DNA from: Hemicentrotus pulcherrimus
Lineage: Eukaryota; Echinodermata; Echinoidea; Camarodonta; Strongylocentrotidae
Direction of reading: 5' to 3'
NCBI GenBank assembly: GCA_003118195.1
Contig: BEXV01000031.1
Location: 276,953-302,564, forward strand
Length of the DNA: 25,612 bases
The first letter of the stretch is position 1; the number at the start of each line of letters is the position of its first letter. Shown piece after piece: positions 1 to 9,763 of this stretch. The position numbers and the translations under genes were made by a program. The notes under the pieces were generated by a model, which worked only from the letters and a program-made list of their open reading frames with translations, was not told where the DNA came from and made no database searches.

Positions 1-559
1 GAACATTACCACCCAGTGAAGCATTTCTCTCCCCGCTCTGTTAATATGATTGAGTTGGGACGTGTCCTTAATATACGGTTGGATGAGCTTGGCAATGATT
101 ACCCCGCAATAATAGATACATCTTACATGCGTAGATTCATACTCATCGCTTCACTAACGCCACGATCGAACATTATTCGCCTAAAAATAAGAAGAGTGAC
201 AACATTTTTTGAATGTCAAGACGCTTATTTTTTCGGGAAAAAAAAGAGACAAAAGCAATATGGAGAGATCGTTTTCGTAATGCTTCAATGTATCTTTAAA
301 AGCTCCTCTCGATTTTGAAGAAAGTTTCAGAATGATTATATTTCGATTAACTGCACATTGTTTTTAATGTTGGTACATAAATCAATTTCTTGAATAAATT
401 GTTTTATCGTTATGGCCTTTCTTTGAACGTTTGTTCTTTTCCATTACATTTCATGGCTTTCCTTACAACAGCTGCAGAAATTTGGTAGTCAGTAAGTTAA
501 TTAATTCTGGAGGACCTATTATACTTAGCCTATTATTCCTTTTTTATCGGTTCATCCCC
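1..559. other. Non-coding, nothing recognised
   Basis: AT-rich sequence. Open frames up to 100 codons (16-318, 431-688) lack family motifs, compositional bias or splice context and look like chance. Confidence 0.6.
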
Positions 560-584
560 CCTCTCTCTCCCTCTCTCTCTCTCT
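560..584 (+). repeat. Short CT tract
   Basis: CT dinucleotides with one CCC break, followed by GGTTC. Same pyrimidine orientation as the larger arrays. Confidence 0.8.
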
Positions 585-1491
585 GGTTCTTATCCTCCAC
601 ATTTATTGAGGGAAGTACTCTCTCATCCAGCGCTGATCCTCATAATCTACTCATAATTCAAAAGGGATTAGTTCTACTGAGATCTTGAATCTTAATGAAA
701 AGGATATTACAGGGACAGTATGTTCGATGTTGCCCGGTATCATGCCCTCATTATGGTCTGTTAGCAATCACTGGTAATAAATCGAACGGTATTAACCTAT
801 TTGGAGAAGCATGAAGAACTTATTTGTGGCAGAAATCATGAGATGGTTGTACTTGACGTTTCTTTATTTTTGTTTGGCTTTCTCTTTGAGAGAGAGCAGT
901 TAGAAGTGATGTCGATGACCTTCCCTGCTACCATCAGTATTATGTTTTGCAATCAAGGGGTGGCAGTCTGAACATAGCTGAACTATCATGAGTTATTATA
1001 ATTGTTATTTTTATTGCAACTAAAACATGAGGTTGGATTACAAATCAAACTACAACAACAAACATGTGACTAAAAAATGGTAGAGATACCGAGTCTGGTA
1101 CACGAGTATATAAATAACAATGTGCTACATCAAATTATTACACATTGTAAAATAAATCAAAGTAAGCTCATCAGAATTAATTTTGGTTTGTTTGTGAATA
1201 CTCATGGACCATCTTAGTAGGTCCATGGTATAATGAATATAATGAAGTTACTAATAATAATAGAGAAAAAAAAAGGAGGAAAAACAGGTCACAAACATTA
1301 CAGAGTCATAGATTCAGAATCGGGTTGTGAGTGATGGTACCGTGTATCGTCTTTTCAAAAACATTACAAAGGCCCAACACCCTCCCAGCTTGATATATCA
1401 TTCTATTATGTTTCCACTGAAACATGTTTTTGTTGCTTTGTTTTACTCGGTCTGTGCCACTTTGTGAACAATCTTCTATCAATAAATTAAC
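585..1491. other. Non-coding, nothing recognised
   Basis: No supported gene or element. A small A-run with GGAGG lies near 1265. Confidence 0.6.
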
Positions 1492-1622
1492 TTTCTCTCT
1501 CACACACACACTCTTTCTCTCCGTCTTCCATTCTCTCTCTCCCCACCCCCTCTCTTCTTTCCCTTCCCTCTCTCTTTATCTGTTTCTAACCCTCTCCCCG
1601 TCTCTCTCTTTCTCCGTCTTCC
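1492..1622 (+). repeat. CT/CA-rich tract
   Basis: Starts TTTCTCTCT, then a short CA run (CACACACACAC), then diverged CT, CCCT and TTTC units. No coding content. Confidence 0.85.
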
Positions 1623-2344
1623 TAACTACCTAGTAACTACCTATTAAAGGTTATTAGTTTTTGCTTTATCCGATACTTCCTTCTTTAATAATCATTTCAC
1701 ATTTAGCTTCAAGCATCAGCTTAATTGTGTTAAGTAAAGTCTATGGAATTCTTTTACTTTTTGCTGATTGCAATCCTGGTGCGAATGTGTGCAATTAATC
1801 AACCAATCCTAAACTCCTTGCCGAATTGAATTGTAATAAAATATCAAAAGAGCAACATACCGTTTTTTTCTTCTTCTCCGTAATATCCCTTTTTCAACCC
1901 GACATAGGTAGAAAAGAGGGCGAATTTTATACAGAGAGCATTCAGTCACATCTTGAATCAAAACAATTGTTTTTTCTCATTCAATTAAGAATTCAGATAT
2001 CGAGTGTTGTCGGTCGATTCGGTCCTTCAAGGTACATGTCGTTTGGACAATCTTGACCACGAAACATGCTGATGGGGTGAACGAGAGCGGGTTCCCGCCC
2101 CTCAAGTGCTTACGTCCCGTCAAATGGAATGTTTATGCACTGGGATGATTAAAGGTAAAGACCAGTATTGGAAACGCCCCAATTTAAAAAAAAAAAAATG
2201 AAATGGAAGCTCTTATCATGTGAAAGAATATGTTTTGAATATTACATGACGATAACAATTTTGATGGGAAACCGCCTACTAATTAATATATTTGGTAAAT
2301 TAGTATATCTATATACTGTTGAGAGATACACACACACAAGTGTC
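1623..2344. other. Non-coding, nothing recognised
   Basis: Short A tract at 2186-2198 and a brief CACACACAC at 2329-2338, otherwise featureless. The short open frames have no recognisable motifs. Confidence 0.6.
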
Positions 2345-2532
2345 GCGCACGTGTGTGTAGTCCCATATTCATCTTTCTGTGTACAGTGCTTCTAACTTTA
2401 TGAAGACTTGGCCAAGTTTCTTATAATTTTGATGATTCCAGAACCTTGTAGTACATCTATGCTAGATGATCAACCTTTTCTGATCGATTTCACAACGTTT
2501 CTTTCATTATGCAATTGCATGACCATAACTGG
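2345..2532 (+). repeat. Dispersed repeat, copy A (partner at 17356-17553)
   Basis: This stretch is homologous to the reverse complement of 17356-17553. Shared blocks in order are GTAGTCCCATA, TCTGTGTACA, ACTTGGCCAA, TTGATGATTCCAGAACCTTG, GATGATCAAC, TCGATTTCACA, CGTTTCTTTCA and GCATGACCA. Similarity fades outside these limits on both sides, so the unit is about 190 bases, with no protein-coding content and no visible terminal repeats. The family is not recognised. It is probably a small non-autonomous transposon or a piece of a larger one. Confidence 0.8.
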
Positions 2533-3237
2533 TCTTTAGCTTTAATGTTGAATCTGAGATGCATGGCCCTACGTGTTATCAGTGTCTGTGATATGGTGCT
2601 GTATCAAAGCCCTGAAAATAGCGCTTCAAAATATTCATGAAGTGCCTCAAAAAAGAAAGAAAAAAAAATCTTTGAATGACAGGTTTTACCATATTGATTT
2701 TGCCCAATAGACTGTAGTGTTATAAAAACCATTGGGAAAACGAATTTTCGATTTCCATTCATAAATATCTTGATAATCAGACAGACGATCGGCTTGTAAA
2801 ATTCATGGGGTTCCTGACTGACCTAAGTTTTATAATTATCATTGCAGCATGAGCTAAATCCAGGATTTTGTTTCAGAATCTGAGACGAAGATACCCAATC
2901 CCTTTAAATGATCTCTTTTTAAAAAAAACTAGCAGCAGGAGGCTAATCTCTTTTGAAATAAAAATAAATATTTTAATACCACACCAAACGACCAGTTTCA
3001 TTTTTGAATGTACTCATTCGCTATCAATCCATGGTTTTAATGCCTTCTCTTGATATCATCCCTATATGCAACATGGCTCATATTCCAATACAATTGATTA
3101 TTTATTAAATGTATTAGTTTAAAAATCTGACCAAACAATGGAAGTAGGTCTGTTGTTTACGTTTCCCTATGTTGTGTCATTGGGATTGCCTTGATTAAAT
3201 TGTACATCCAATATAACAAAGAACACAAAATAATGTT
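2533..3237. other. Non-coding, nothing recognised
   Basis: AT-rich sequence with short A runs (2650-2670, 2920-2930). No repeat partner or coding signal was seen. Confidence 0.6.
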
Positions 3238-3330
3238 GATAAATGTCTTGCGCAAAGACACGAGTGTCTTGCAAGGACTCTAACCCACGGAATTTCCATT
3301 CAAGTGTTTAAATCACTCGAACACGACATC
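3238..3330 (-). mobile_element. Head fragment of a tRNA-derived SINE
   Basis: On the minus strand, GATGTCGTGTTCGAGTGATTT resembles a worn A-box region. It is followed by GTGGGTTAGAGTCC, a B-box-like block (3284-3276, one base off GTTCRANNC), then GTCTTTGCGCAAGACATTTAT. The last block corresponds to GTCCTTTGGCAAGACAATTAT in the SINE at 24040, at the same place after the B box. Only the head survives; the body and tail are absent. It is probably an old copy of a related tRNA-SINE family. Confidence 0.55.
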
Positions 3331-4085
3331 TAATGCTAATTCCAAATCAAAGAAAACATCTACATTTAGTTCATGATGTCGGAATGTAACATTCCACCTT
3401 AATTCAGCATGCAATACCATTCCATCTTTGTATTCTATACAAATTTCTTACAGAAGGTGAAGATGACTTTGGAGCGTCCTACTTAGATCAAGGGGTCAAC
3501 GATTCAAGCCAGGCTCGATATTTCAATCAGAAACACGATCTCCTTCATTTCCATTAGATACCCGAACTTCGCTCCGAATTATATGTTGTTGTTTTTTATA
3601 CATTAGTAAGTACTACTAGTATTTGTTTGTACTATTACATCCGTTCGTACATATAGGTCTAGAATGCCCGTGGAAAAGTATGTGAGGGCATCGAAATTGA
3701 CCATTTCGATCAATCAATGTGGTGTCAGTTTGTCGCATGCTATATCCCACTTACCTGCCCTCGAAGTCAACGACTTTCCTGAACCTCTTCGTTTGGCGAT
3801 GACCTTTTCAAGCATTGTAACGTCATTTTATAGAGTGTTTTCGTTCATACAAGGAGCTCCTCCTAACTCCTTGGTTCATGTTTAGTTTAAATGGTTTCGT
3901 ATCTCGCGACTGAGCGGAATACAATACTTTTCGAGAACGCAGATATTGAAGCTGTGATCACAAAACGTCATTCAAAGTGTCGTTTATTATCTGATATGCT
4001 TACACAAGATGTCCCTCTAGAATGCGAGTACGGGATAAGCTAGACACTCTTTGTAGCTAGCGTGGGCTAAAATTGCTTGGATATC
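3331..4085. other. Non-coding; one small hairpin
   Basis: An AAGGAG...CTCCTT hairpin sits at about 3849-3872. The 73-codon open frame at 3664-3885 has no family motif. The right edge is the insertion point of the LINE tail. Confidence 0.5.
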
Positions 4086-5070
4086 AGATAATAATAATAA
4101 CAATACATATGATTTATTATGCGCCAAATCCACTTGACAGTCAAATGCTCAAGGCGCAGCTTGTGCAAAAGATGAAATACATACGGTACATGATACATTT
4201 ATACATTTATACAAAGTGCGATAGGAAAGGTACAGACATGAAAGGTTATGGTAATCCATTATAAGGTAAATTAAACAGATATTTCTTAAGATTGTTTTTT
4301 AACACTTCAGCAGAACTGCTATTCTTAATCCATTGAGGGAGAGTATTCCATAATGAAGGCCCAGCATGAGCGAAGGTTCGCTCCCCCCCACTTTGTTTTA
4401 ACCCTAGGAGTAACAAGTAAGCCAGAGTTTTGAGAACGTAGCTGTCTAGAAGGAAAGTAATGCTTAATCAAGCCGATGTTATACTGCGGAGCAGAGCCAT
4501 GTATACAGTGAAATAATAGCAAAATAATCTTGAAAACAACACGTTTTTCTACGAGCTACCAATGGAGTGATTTGAGAACTGGTGTGATGTAACTGTACTT
4601 GTTGGACAGGGTGACGACACGAGCAGCAGCATTCTGTAATCTTTGTAATTTTGCGAGTAGGTTGTGAGGTCAACTGAACAAAAGGCCATTATCAAAATCC
4701 AAGCGAGAAGAAATTAAAGCATGAGTAATTTTCTCAGTGGCACTACAGTAAAGATATTTACGAATAAAACCCAAATTGCGTAACTGATAACGTAATGATT
4801 TTGAGACATATTGAATTTGTGTAGACATTGTCATGTTTGAGTCGAGAAACACACCAAGGTTACGACATACATTAGATAGAGTACCTTGTACCTTGTGTTC
4901 ATCTCTTCCGAAAGGTCCGCTAGGAACTATGACTGGAAGTATAACTTGGCATGACGAGAGTAATTTCATGTCCAGCAAGAGAAATTGAAGTGATGGAAAT
5001 CTGCTCTAACTGACCTAATTCTAGACAGTACATTTTAAGCTTGATACCTTATTCAAGGAGAGTGTACACA
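4086..5070 (-). mobile_element. Decayed, 5'-truncated CR1/L2-type (Jockey-superfamily) LINE 3' end
   Basis: Minus-strand translation gives the C-terminal part of a non-LTR reverse transcriptase: CRNLGVFLDSNMTMSTQIQ, then LRNLGFIRKYL, then ITHALISSRLDFDNGLL. The same frame continues with LLAKLQRLQNAAARVVTLSN, YSYITPVLKSLHW, and LLLFHCIHGSAPQY. These blocks are typical of CR1/L2-like LINEs. The copy is dead: TGA at 4672-4670, TAG at 4558-4556, a frameshift at the G run opposite 4383-4389, and another near 4930. After the G run the ORF resumes as ERTFAHAGPSLWNTLPQWI and ends at TAA 4248-4246. A 3' UTR of about 145 bases follows and ends in an ATT/GTT microsatellite tail at 4101-4086, the usual priming tail of these elements. 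The 5' limit near 5070 is approximate; endonuclease and most of the RT are missing. Confidence 0.85.
4670..4978 (-). pseudogene. Reverse transcriptase C-terminal fragment (LINE relic)
   Basis: This is the best preserved open stretch of the LINE, 102 codons. It contains the NLGVFLDS block, the LRNLGFIRKYL block and ISSRLDFDNGLL, which follow the catalytic palm and form the thumb-side part of CR1/L2-type reverse transcriptases. No catalytic YxDD motif is present because the copy is truncated. The stop at 4672-4670 falls where intact relatives continue into the LLAKLQRLQNAA block, and the same frame indeed continues after it. Not a functional gene. Confidence 0.8.
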
Positions 5071-6335
5071 TCTTTGTGCGATCACCTTTTTGGTGCATTA
5101 CACTATCATATGTGGGTGTTAGGGTAGTAGCGACCAGCGGCGTCGCTTGGATTGATCTAAACAATTATGGCGGGGGTGGGGAAGGGAGGGGGTGGCAAGG
5201 GTTAAATACTAATAACATGCTAAATAAAAGGAGGGGGAGTGCTCGAGCTTGAGAGGTAAGCGAACGGGAGTGTCTTATTCTCAGGTTCACCAGCCTCATC
5301 TCCTCAACTTTCCTCTTTACATCTCCCCCTTTATATATCTTATTTTGTTGATATGTCATTGGGATTGAGGCACACGTCCGAACGCACTTTTAAGCATAAT
5401 TATGCCACACGAAGTCCACCATTAAAAAAAAAAAGATCTTACGAATCAGTCGATGAAATACATTAATACTGCGATTCCAGCTAATCGCAATTAAACTACA
5501 ATTAATGAAAGAATGGAAGACTTTTTGAAAGACCATTTATTCATTTTTCATATTAAGCAGGAATAAGGTAATCTCTATCCTTATGACGTAGCTGCTATAC
5601 CGGGTTAAAGCAACCATTTCTTTCTCTCTTTAATTTATCTCTCATTCTTTCTTTGACTTTCCCTCTCTTTTCCCACGCACTCAATGATTTACGTCGCTCA
5701 ATTCACAACTGCCAAATTCATCTGTATGCGCAAACATGACAAAGAAAGGTAAAAAATGTCCAAGTATTGTTCACAAGTTTCGAGATTTCCGTTCGACGTG
5801 TCACCACAGGTGCAGTTGATAGATCCAAGGTACTAGCTGTCAAAATGTCTTATTGAACTGGACAATGACCGTCTGATAGCGCATCCAGAGGACTGTCTCA
5901 TGAGAGATTTAAAATGGCTCAGACTGCCGCCAATAAATATCCATTTCGTCACAGAATGGATTCCATATTTTGTGGTCTATTAATGATGCTCCCGGGAAAT
6001 ACACGTTATCCAGTGTACACCGGAATATGCTAGATGATGACACTGGAGTGAAGTGGGGGAATGGCCGGTGTATGTTTTACTTCCTTTTTGTCATTGTGTA
6101 AGGTTTCCAAAGGTTGCTGACATTTCATCGTATCTTGCTTTTGATTATTTACTGTACTCTCTCCCTCGCTTCAAATCGATTCTAACTACGAGACCAGCTT
6201 TCATGTGTTTATTTGGTTAGAAGAAATCAAAATAACTCCACATCTACCGCAGATGACTTTGCGTAATTTGAGACGGTTTGACAAAAAAACTGTTAAGGGG
6301 AAAAATATGAAGTCGGTGGTTTTCAGAAATTCGAT
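5071..6335. other. Mostly non-coding, nothing recognised apart from the G4 motif
   Basis: The segment 5760-6080 is less AT-rich than its surroundings, but all frames are broken within short distances and no domain was recognised. It could be a degraded repeat or a distal regulatory region. Confidence 0.5.
5172..5192 (+). other. Canonical G-quadruplex motif
   Basis: Four G runs of 5, 4, 3 and 5 bases are separated by T, AA and A. This meets the usual G3+N1-7 pattern. The segment just before it (AGCGGCGTCGCTTGG, 5137-5151) looks like a worn version of the GTGGCGTAGC ends common in hAT-type transposons, so it may be a transposon-end relic. Confidence 0.6.
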
Positions 6336-6395
6336 ATAAAATTCTATATTAATAAATTATATTTATAAAATTGATTAATTAGTTTAATATAATTA

Positions 6396-6434
<39 letters not shown>

Positions 6435-6484
6435 TATAGTAAAAAAAAAAAATAAAAAAAAATAAAATAAAAAAAAATTAAACA
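6336..6484 (+). repeat. AT-rich segment with a long A run
   Basis: AT-only sequence leads into about 34 A residues (6398-6431), then ATACTATAGT and a second A-rich stretch with T interruptions to about 6480. It could be the poly(A) tail of a degraded retroposon, but no body is recognised upstream and no target duplication was seen, so it is listed as simple sequence. Confidence 0.8.
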
Positions 6485-7399
6485 AAGTTTCAATAATAAT
6501 AAAGGCCCTACGAATTCGAAGTATTTGTAGATACACTCTAGGTCTTTAGAACTAAAATATATCGATCATGGATTACATAACATGGTCCCTTCGATATCAC
6601 TTTTGATTTCTCGAATCAAATATATCGGAACAGTGAGGGATTAACAAAATAAAACATGTTTTTATAGAACTGAATCGATTGTGCTTATTGAAGTTTTAGT
6701 TATAATCATTCGATAACAATGAGATTAGTGTACTTAGTGACATAACATGGAAGGACCTCACAATTTATGATGATGATGATGATGCTCCCAGTGTCTTAGC
6801 ACGCTGCATTACCTAGCATTTTTGTTACAAGGCCGAACCTTTACATGGTGAGCCTGCTACCCACGATAACACTGACTTCAAAAGAGCAATCCAACTCGGA
6901 CACTAGTGGGCCGAATCTTCACCCTTTCTGCTTCGACAGGCTGATATTGTTTAGGAAGTCGACAATCCTTCGAAACAAAAACATACCCCTTAAAATGCTC
7001 TATTTTCAATCGAAATAATCCCCAGTTCCTTGGGGATTATCCATTTAGCCTTATTACTTCCGTTATTTATTTAATTCACCTGGATGCACTGCGTGCGGAG
7101 GCGATGCTATAAATAACGTTCATATTATCGGATTTTTCTTTTTAGTCACCTTGTGTTTGTCTTATAAAATCACATCTCGTTTCATTCACAATAGGTCGAG
7201 ATGACGACAAGACAGTTTGTGTTGCGCGTTGCCAAGCAACAATTTCCTTGGACCAGTATGCATTCACATTATTATGATATTCAATATGATGTAAAGCAAA
7301 ATATGATAAACATCCTACCCGTCCTCTTGTATTTTGTTTGTAAGATCGTTGTGCGATGCTGATATAGTGTTTTGTTGTTTGAGGGAGGTGATTAGAGGG
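6485..7399. other. Non-coding, nothing recognised apart from a (GAT)n run
   Basis: No coding motif. The 106-codon reverse frame at 7142-7462 is driven at its start by the GT microsatellite. Confidence 0.55.
6766..6784 (+). repeat. (GAT)n microsatellite
   Basis: Six ATG/GAT triplets followed by CTCCCAG. No coding frame of note runs through it. Confidence 0.8.
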
Positions 7400-7411
7400 T
7401 GTGCATGTGTG

Positions 7412-7443
<32 letters not shown>

Positions 7444-7452
7444 GGGGGGGGG
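7400..7452 (+). repeat. (GT)n microsatellite followed by a G run
   Basis: About 20 GT units with single CAT and GC variants, ending in ten G residues (7443-7452). Long GT repeats are the classic Z-DNA-forming sequence. Reverse frames give Thr-His repeats and are not genes. Confidence 0.95.
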
Positions 7453-8069
7453 TTATACTCAACTCGTCAGGTCCTTATATTAAGTTATATGGTCTCATTC
7501 TCAAGAACAAGAACAAGCGTTGATACTGGACATGATCACCCCTTACATTGGTGTAGTTCTTCCGCTGAACACAACTGGATACCTCGTTAGCAAAATAATA
7601 ATGGTTTATGTTGTTGTTGTTGTTGTTTTTGGTTTTAATGGCGTTTTTCATCGTCTGTGGATGATCTTCGCCATATCTATTTCCTCCAGTGACTAAATAC
7701 ACAATCATCGGTCATGTAATCTTCCCAAGGTCATTTGACGTTGGCAAAAATAGTTAGTTTGTCACTCTTGGGAATTTTCGAGTATAATCGCTATCTTAAG
7801 CATGTTAAGAGGTTCAAGCAACACCAGTTTACAGCCTTTCGAATTCCCAGTGCAGCATCGTTTCGAATAGGTTCTCTGAACACCCCTTCACATCTCACCT
7901 GCCCATGTCTTCCGCTCTGACTACCACATGCCCCCTCCCCTGGCCATGGGTACAAGTAATCGCATCAATTCCAGGGCCAGATGCAAGAGGGGTAGGCGGG
8001 GTTAAAGACAACAAGTGCGATATACATCTTAATTGCTTGCAGCGAGGAGTCATTGTGGTCCTTTTTTAA
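7453..8069. other. Non-coding, nothing recognised
   Basis: Contains only the GTT run and short chance frames without family motifs. Confidence 0.55.
7608..7627 (+). repeat. (GTT)n microsatellite
   Basis: About six GTT triplets followed by a T run. The minus strand reads as an Asn run, which is incidental. Confidence 0.8.
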
Positions 8070-8225
8070 CTAGGCGTTATTGCGTGCACCTGTAATCCAG
8101 CTAATAGAGTTACAAACTCCAGCTAACAGTGAAAGTTACAAAATGATTCAGCCGAGGACGCAGCAGATTCGAAACTGAGTCATGTCTTTCGGATGGTGAC
8201 GTTTAAAGGTCGGTCCCCAGCGTAA
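8070..8225 (+). mobile_element. Decayed SINE-like relic
   Basis: Three blocks support a pol III-derived repeat. GTGCACCTGTAATCCAGCTA (8084-8103) resembles the Alu-domain region of 7SL RNA. ATTCGAAAC (8167-8175) resembles a B box. TTTCGGATG followed by GACGTTTAAAGG and GGTCC (8188-8217) matches a core commonly seen in dispersed SINEs of marine invertebrates. The family could not be fixed by eye, and the ends are approximate. The 7SL-like and core blocks might come from two different insertions. Confidence 0.45.
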
Positions 8226-9080
8226 TAAAATCGTATCTGATTGATACACGTCTGTCAGAACACAATACACACACTCCCTATACGTCAGAATCCGTATTAA
8301 TTTTTTTAAATAATTACATTATGTTGATTTGCTTTCCGTTTTTCTTGAATCACTTTATAGATGTATGCCCGCAATTATACCTGTCTCTCACAATTGCGCC
8401 AGGAGTGACAGTTTTTACAAACACGACGTATTACAAATATTTGCTGGTATTATTAGTATTATTATTATTACTGTTTTGGATATTGTTTTCTTATCAAATC
8501 TCCAGTATTTTTAATTGTATTCGTAGAGATTTGACTTAAAATATGTTGTTTGTTTATTACTGGGTTGTTTTTTTTTTGTCTTGTGTCTTGAGGCGGGGGC
8601 CGTGTGACTGTATTAACACAACAGTTTGTGTTTGTCTGTTATTGTTCGTTCTGTTTTTTTTTGTTTTTGTTTTTTGCGCGCGCGGGTGTTTGTTGCTTCT
8701 CAATTTCATGCCTCGCCGTCATTGGAATGAAGTTTGATATCAAGTTTTATTATAGCGCACATTCATTGAAAAGCAATACGCTCATGCTCGCATGGGAGGA
8801 CATCTTTGCCACATTTCATTTTCTCTTCTCACTCTTCCAAGATCGATGTCATATATTTTTTGTTTAAATCGTCTAGCATATAACGTTTATAATGAAGTCT
8901 TGCGATTAAGCATAGATCTGGTAGGATCCTGTGAAAAAACACTTTCCTCCTTATCCAGAATTCATTCCTACCTGAACGTCCATGTTGAGTACTTTCATGC
9001 CATTGTCTATGAAGGGCAATTTAAAAGCGACTAGTATTCACGTGAAATCAATACATTCCCCTATAATATTATGTGGGGAA
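8226..9080. other. Non-coding, T-rich
   Basis: Contains ATT repeats near 8449-8471 and T/G-rich sequence at 8560-8690. Overlapping frames here are hydrophobic because of the T-rich strand and show no family motif. Confidence 0.55.
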
Positions 9081-9146
9081 AAATGAGAAAGCTCACGGAA
9101 TATTGCTCACCCTTTTCCAGTACTCAACCTTCGTTTTACTTAAAAT
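9081..9146 (+). repeat. Short dispersed repeat, copy C (partner at 17654-17721)
   Basis: AATGAGAAAGCTCAC, CTCACCC, TTTCCAGTACTCAACCTTC and TTTTACTTAAAA align in order with the segment at 17654-17721. The match covers about 66 bases with several substitutions. No coding capacity and no defined ends are visible. The nature of the repeat is unknown. Confidence 0.5.
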
Positions 9147-9463
9147 GCACGGTAGCTATGTTTCCCATGTAATGCCCAATTGATTTTGGTTCAAGGTTAA
9201 TAAAATGCAACTTTATACTAATGTGATACTAACTGTTTGTAAATCAAAACTAAAGCCGATAGTGAAACGATATGATTTCGTTTGTACGAGTCTGGTAATC
9301 GGAGGTCATGTGATTTGAGGTCGCTAAAAAGAAACTGTCGAAAAGTTTTCTTATTACTCTTTATAATAATATCTCGATGATCCGTCAAACCCAGCGGATC
9401 AATGAACGTCCAGTGCATGGGGATTCAGGGTTGTTGTTTTTAAAGGGGGGCACAATTCCAATA
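9147..9463. other. Non-coding flank of the palindrome
   Basis: Includes a G run at about 9444-9450 followed by GCACAATTCC just outside the palindrome. Nothing else recognised. Confidence 0.5.
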
Positions 9464-9763
9464 TAATAGGCCATTCCGTAATGTAACCAAATTTAATGCA
9501 GAAGTGCCTCAATACAAGTTATTTCATTCACCTGATAAGAATAATAGTATTTCAATAGTCAGAATGCAAACTGCATATATTAAGTGTTGCTAGGTAGGTC
9601 AAGCCATAATGTTTGCCCTACCTGGCAGCAACTAATATATGCAGTTTGCATTCTGTCTATTGAAATACTATTATTCTTATCAGGTGAATGAAATAATTTG
9701 TATTGAGGCACTTCACAAAGACGTACGTATTAAAATTTGGTTACATACGAAAATGGCCTATTC
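9464..9763. mobile_element. 300-base near-perfect palindrome, foldback/MITE-like element
   Basis: The left arm starts AATAGGCCATT and reads inward through GTAACCAAATTT, AGTGCCTCAATACAA, TTCATTCACCTGATAAGAAT and AGAATGCAAACTGCATATAT. The right arm is its reverse complement with only scattered substitutions and small indels, ending AATGGCCTATT at 9763. The arms meet around 9608 with GGTAGGTCAAGCC opposite GTTTGCCCTACC, leaving a loop of only a few bases. Such a structure is typical of foldback elements or hairpin MITEs. ATTCCA occurs at 9455-9460 and again at 9760-9765 and could be remnants of a target duplication. No transposase is encoded; open frames across it are incidental. Confidence 0.85.

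Noticed and set aside
6398..6480. Long A run as a retroposon poly(A) tail
   Set aside because: No recognisable element body or target duplication lies upstream; kept as simple sequence.
9218..9418. Minus frame considered as a later receptor exon
   Set aside because: It lacks any transmembrane helix, NPxxY or the conserved cysteine, and has no convincing splice acceptor.
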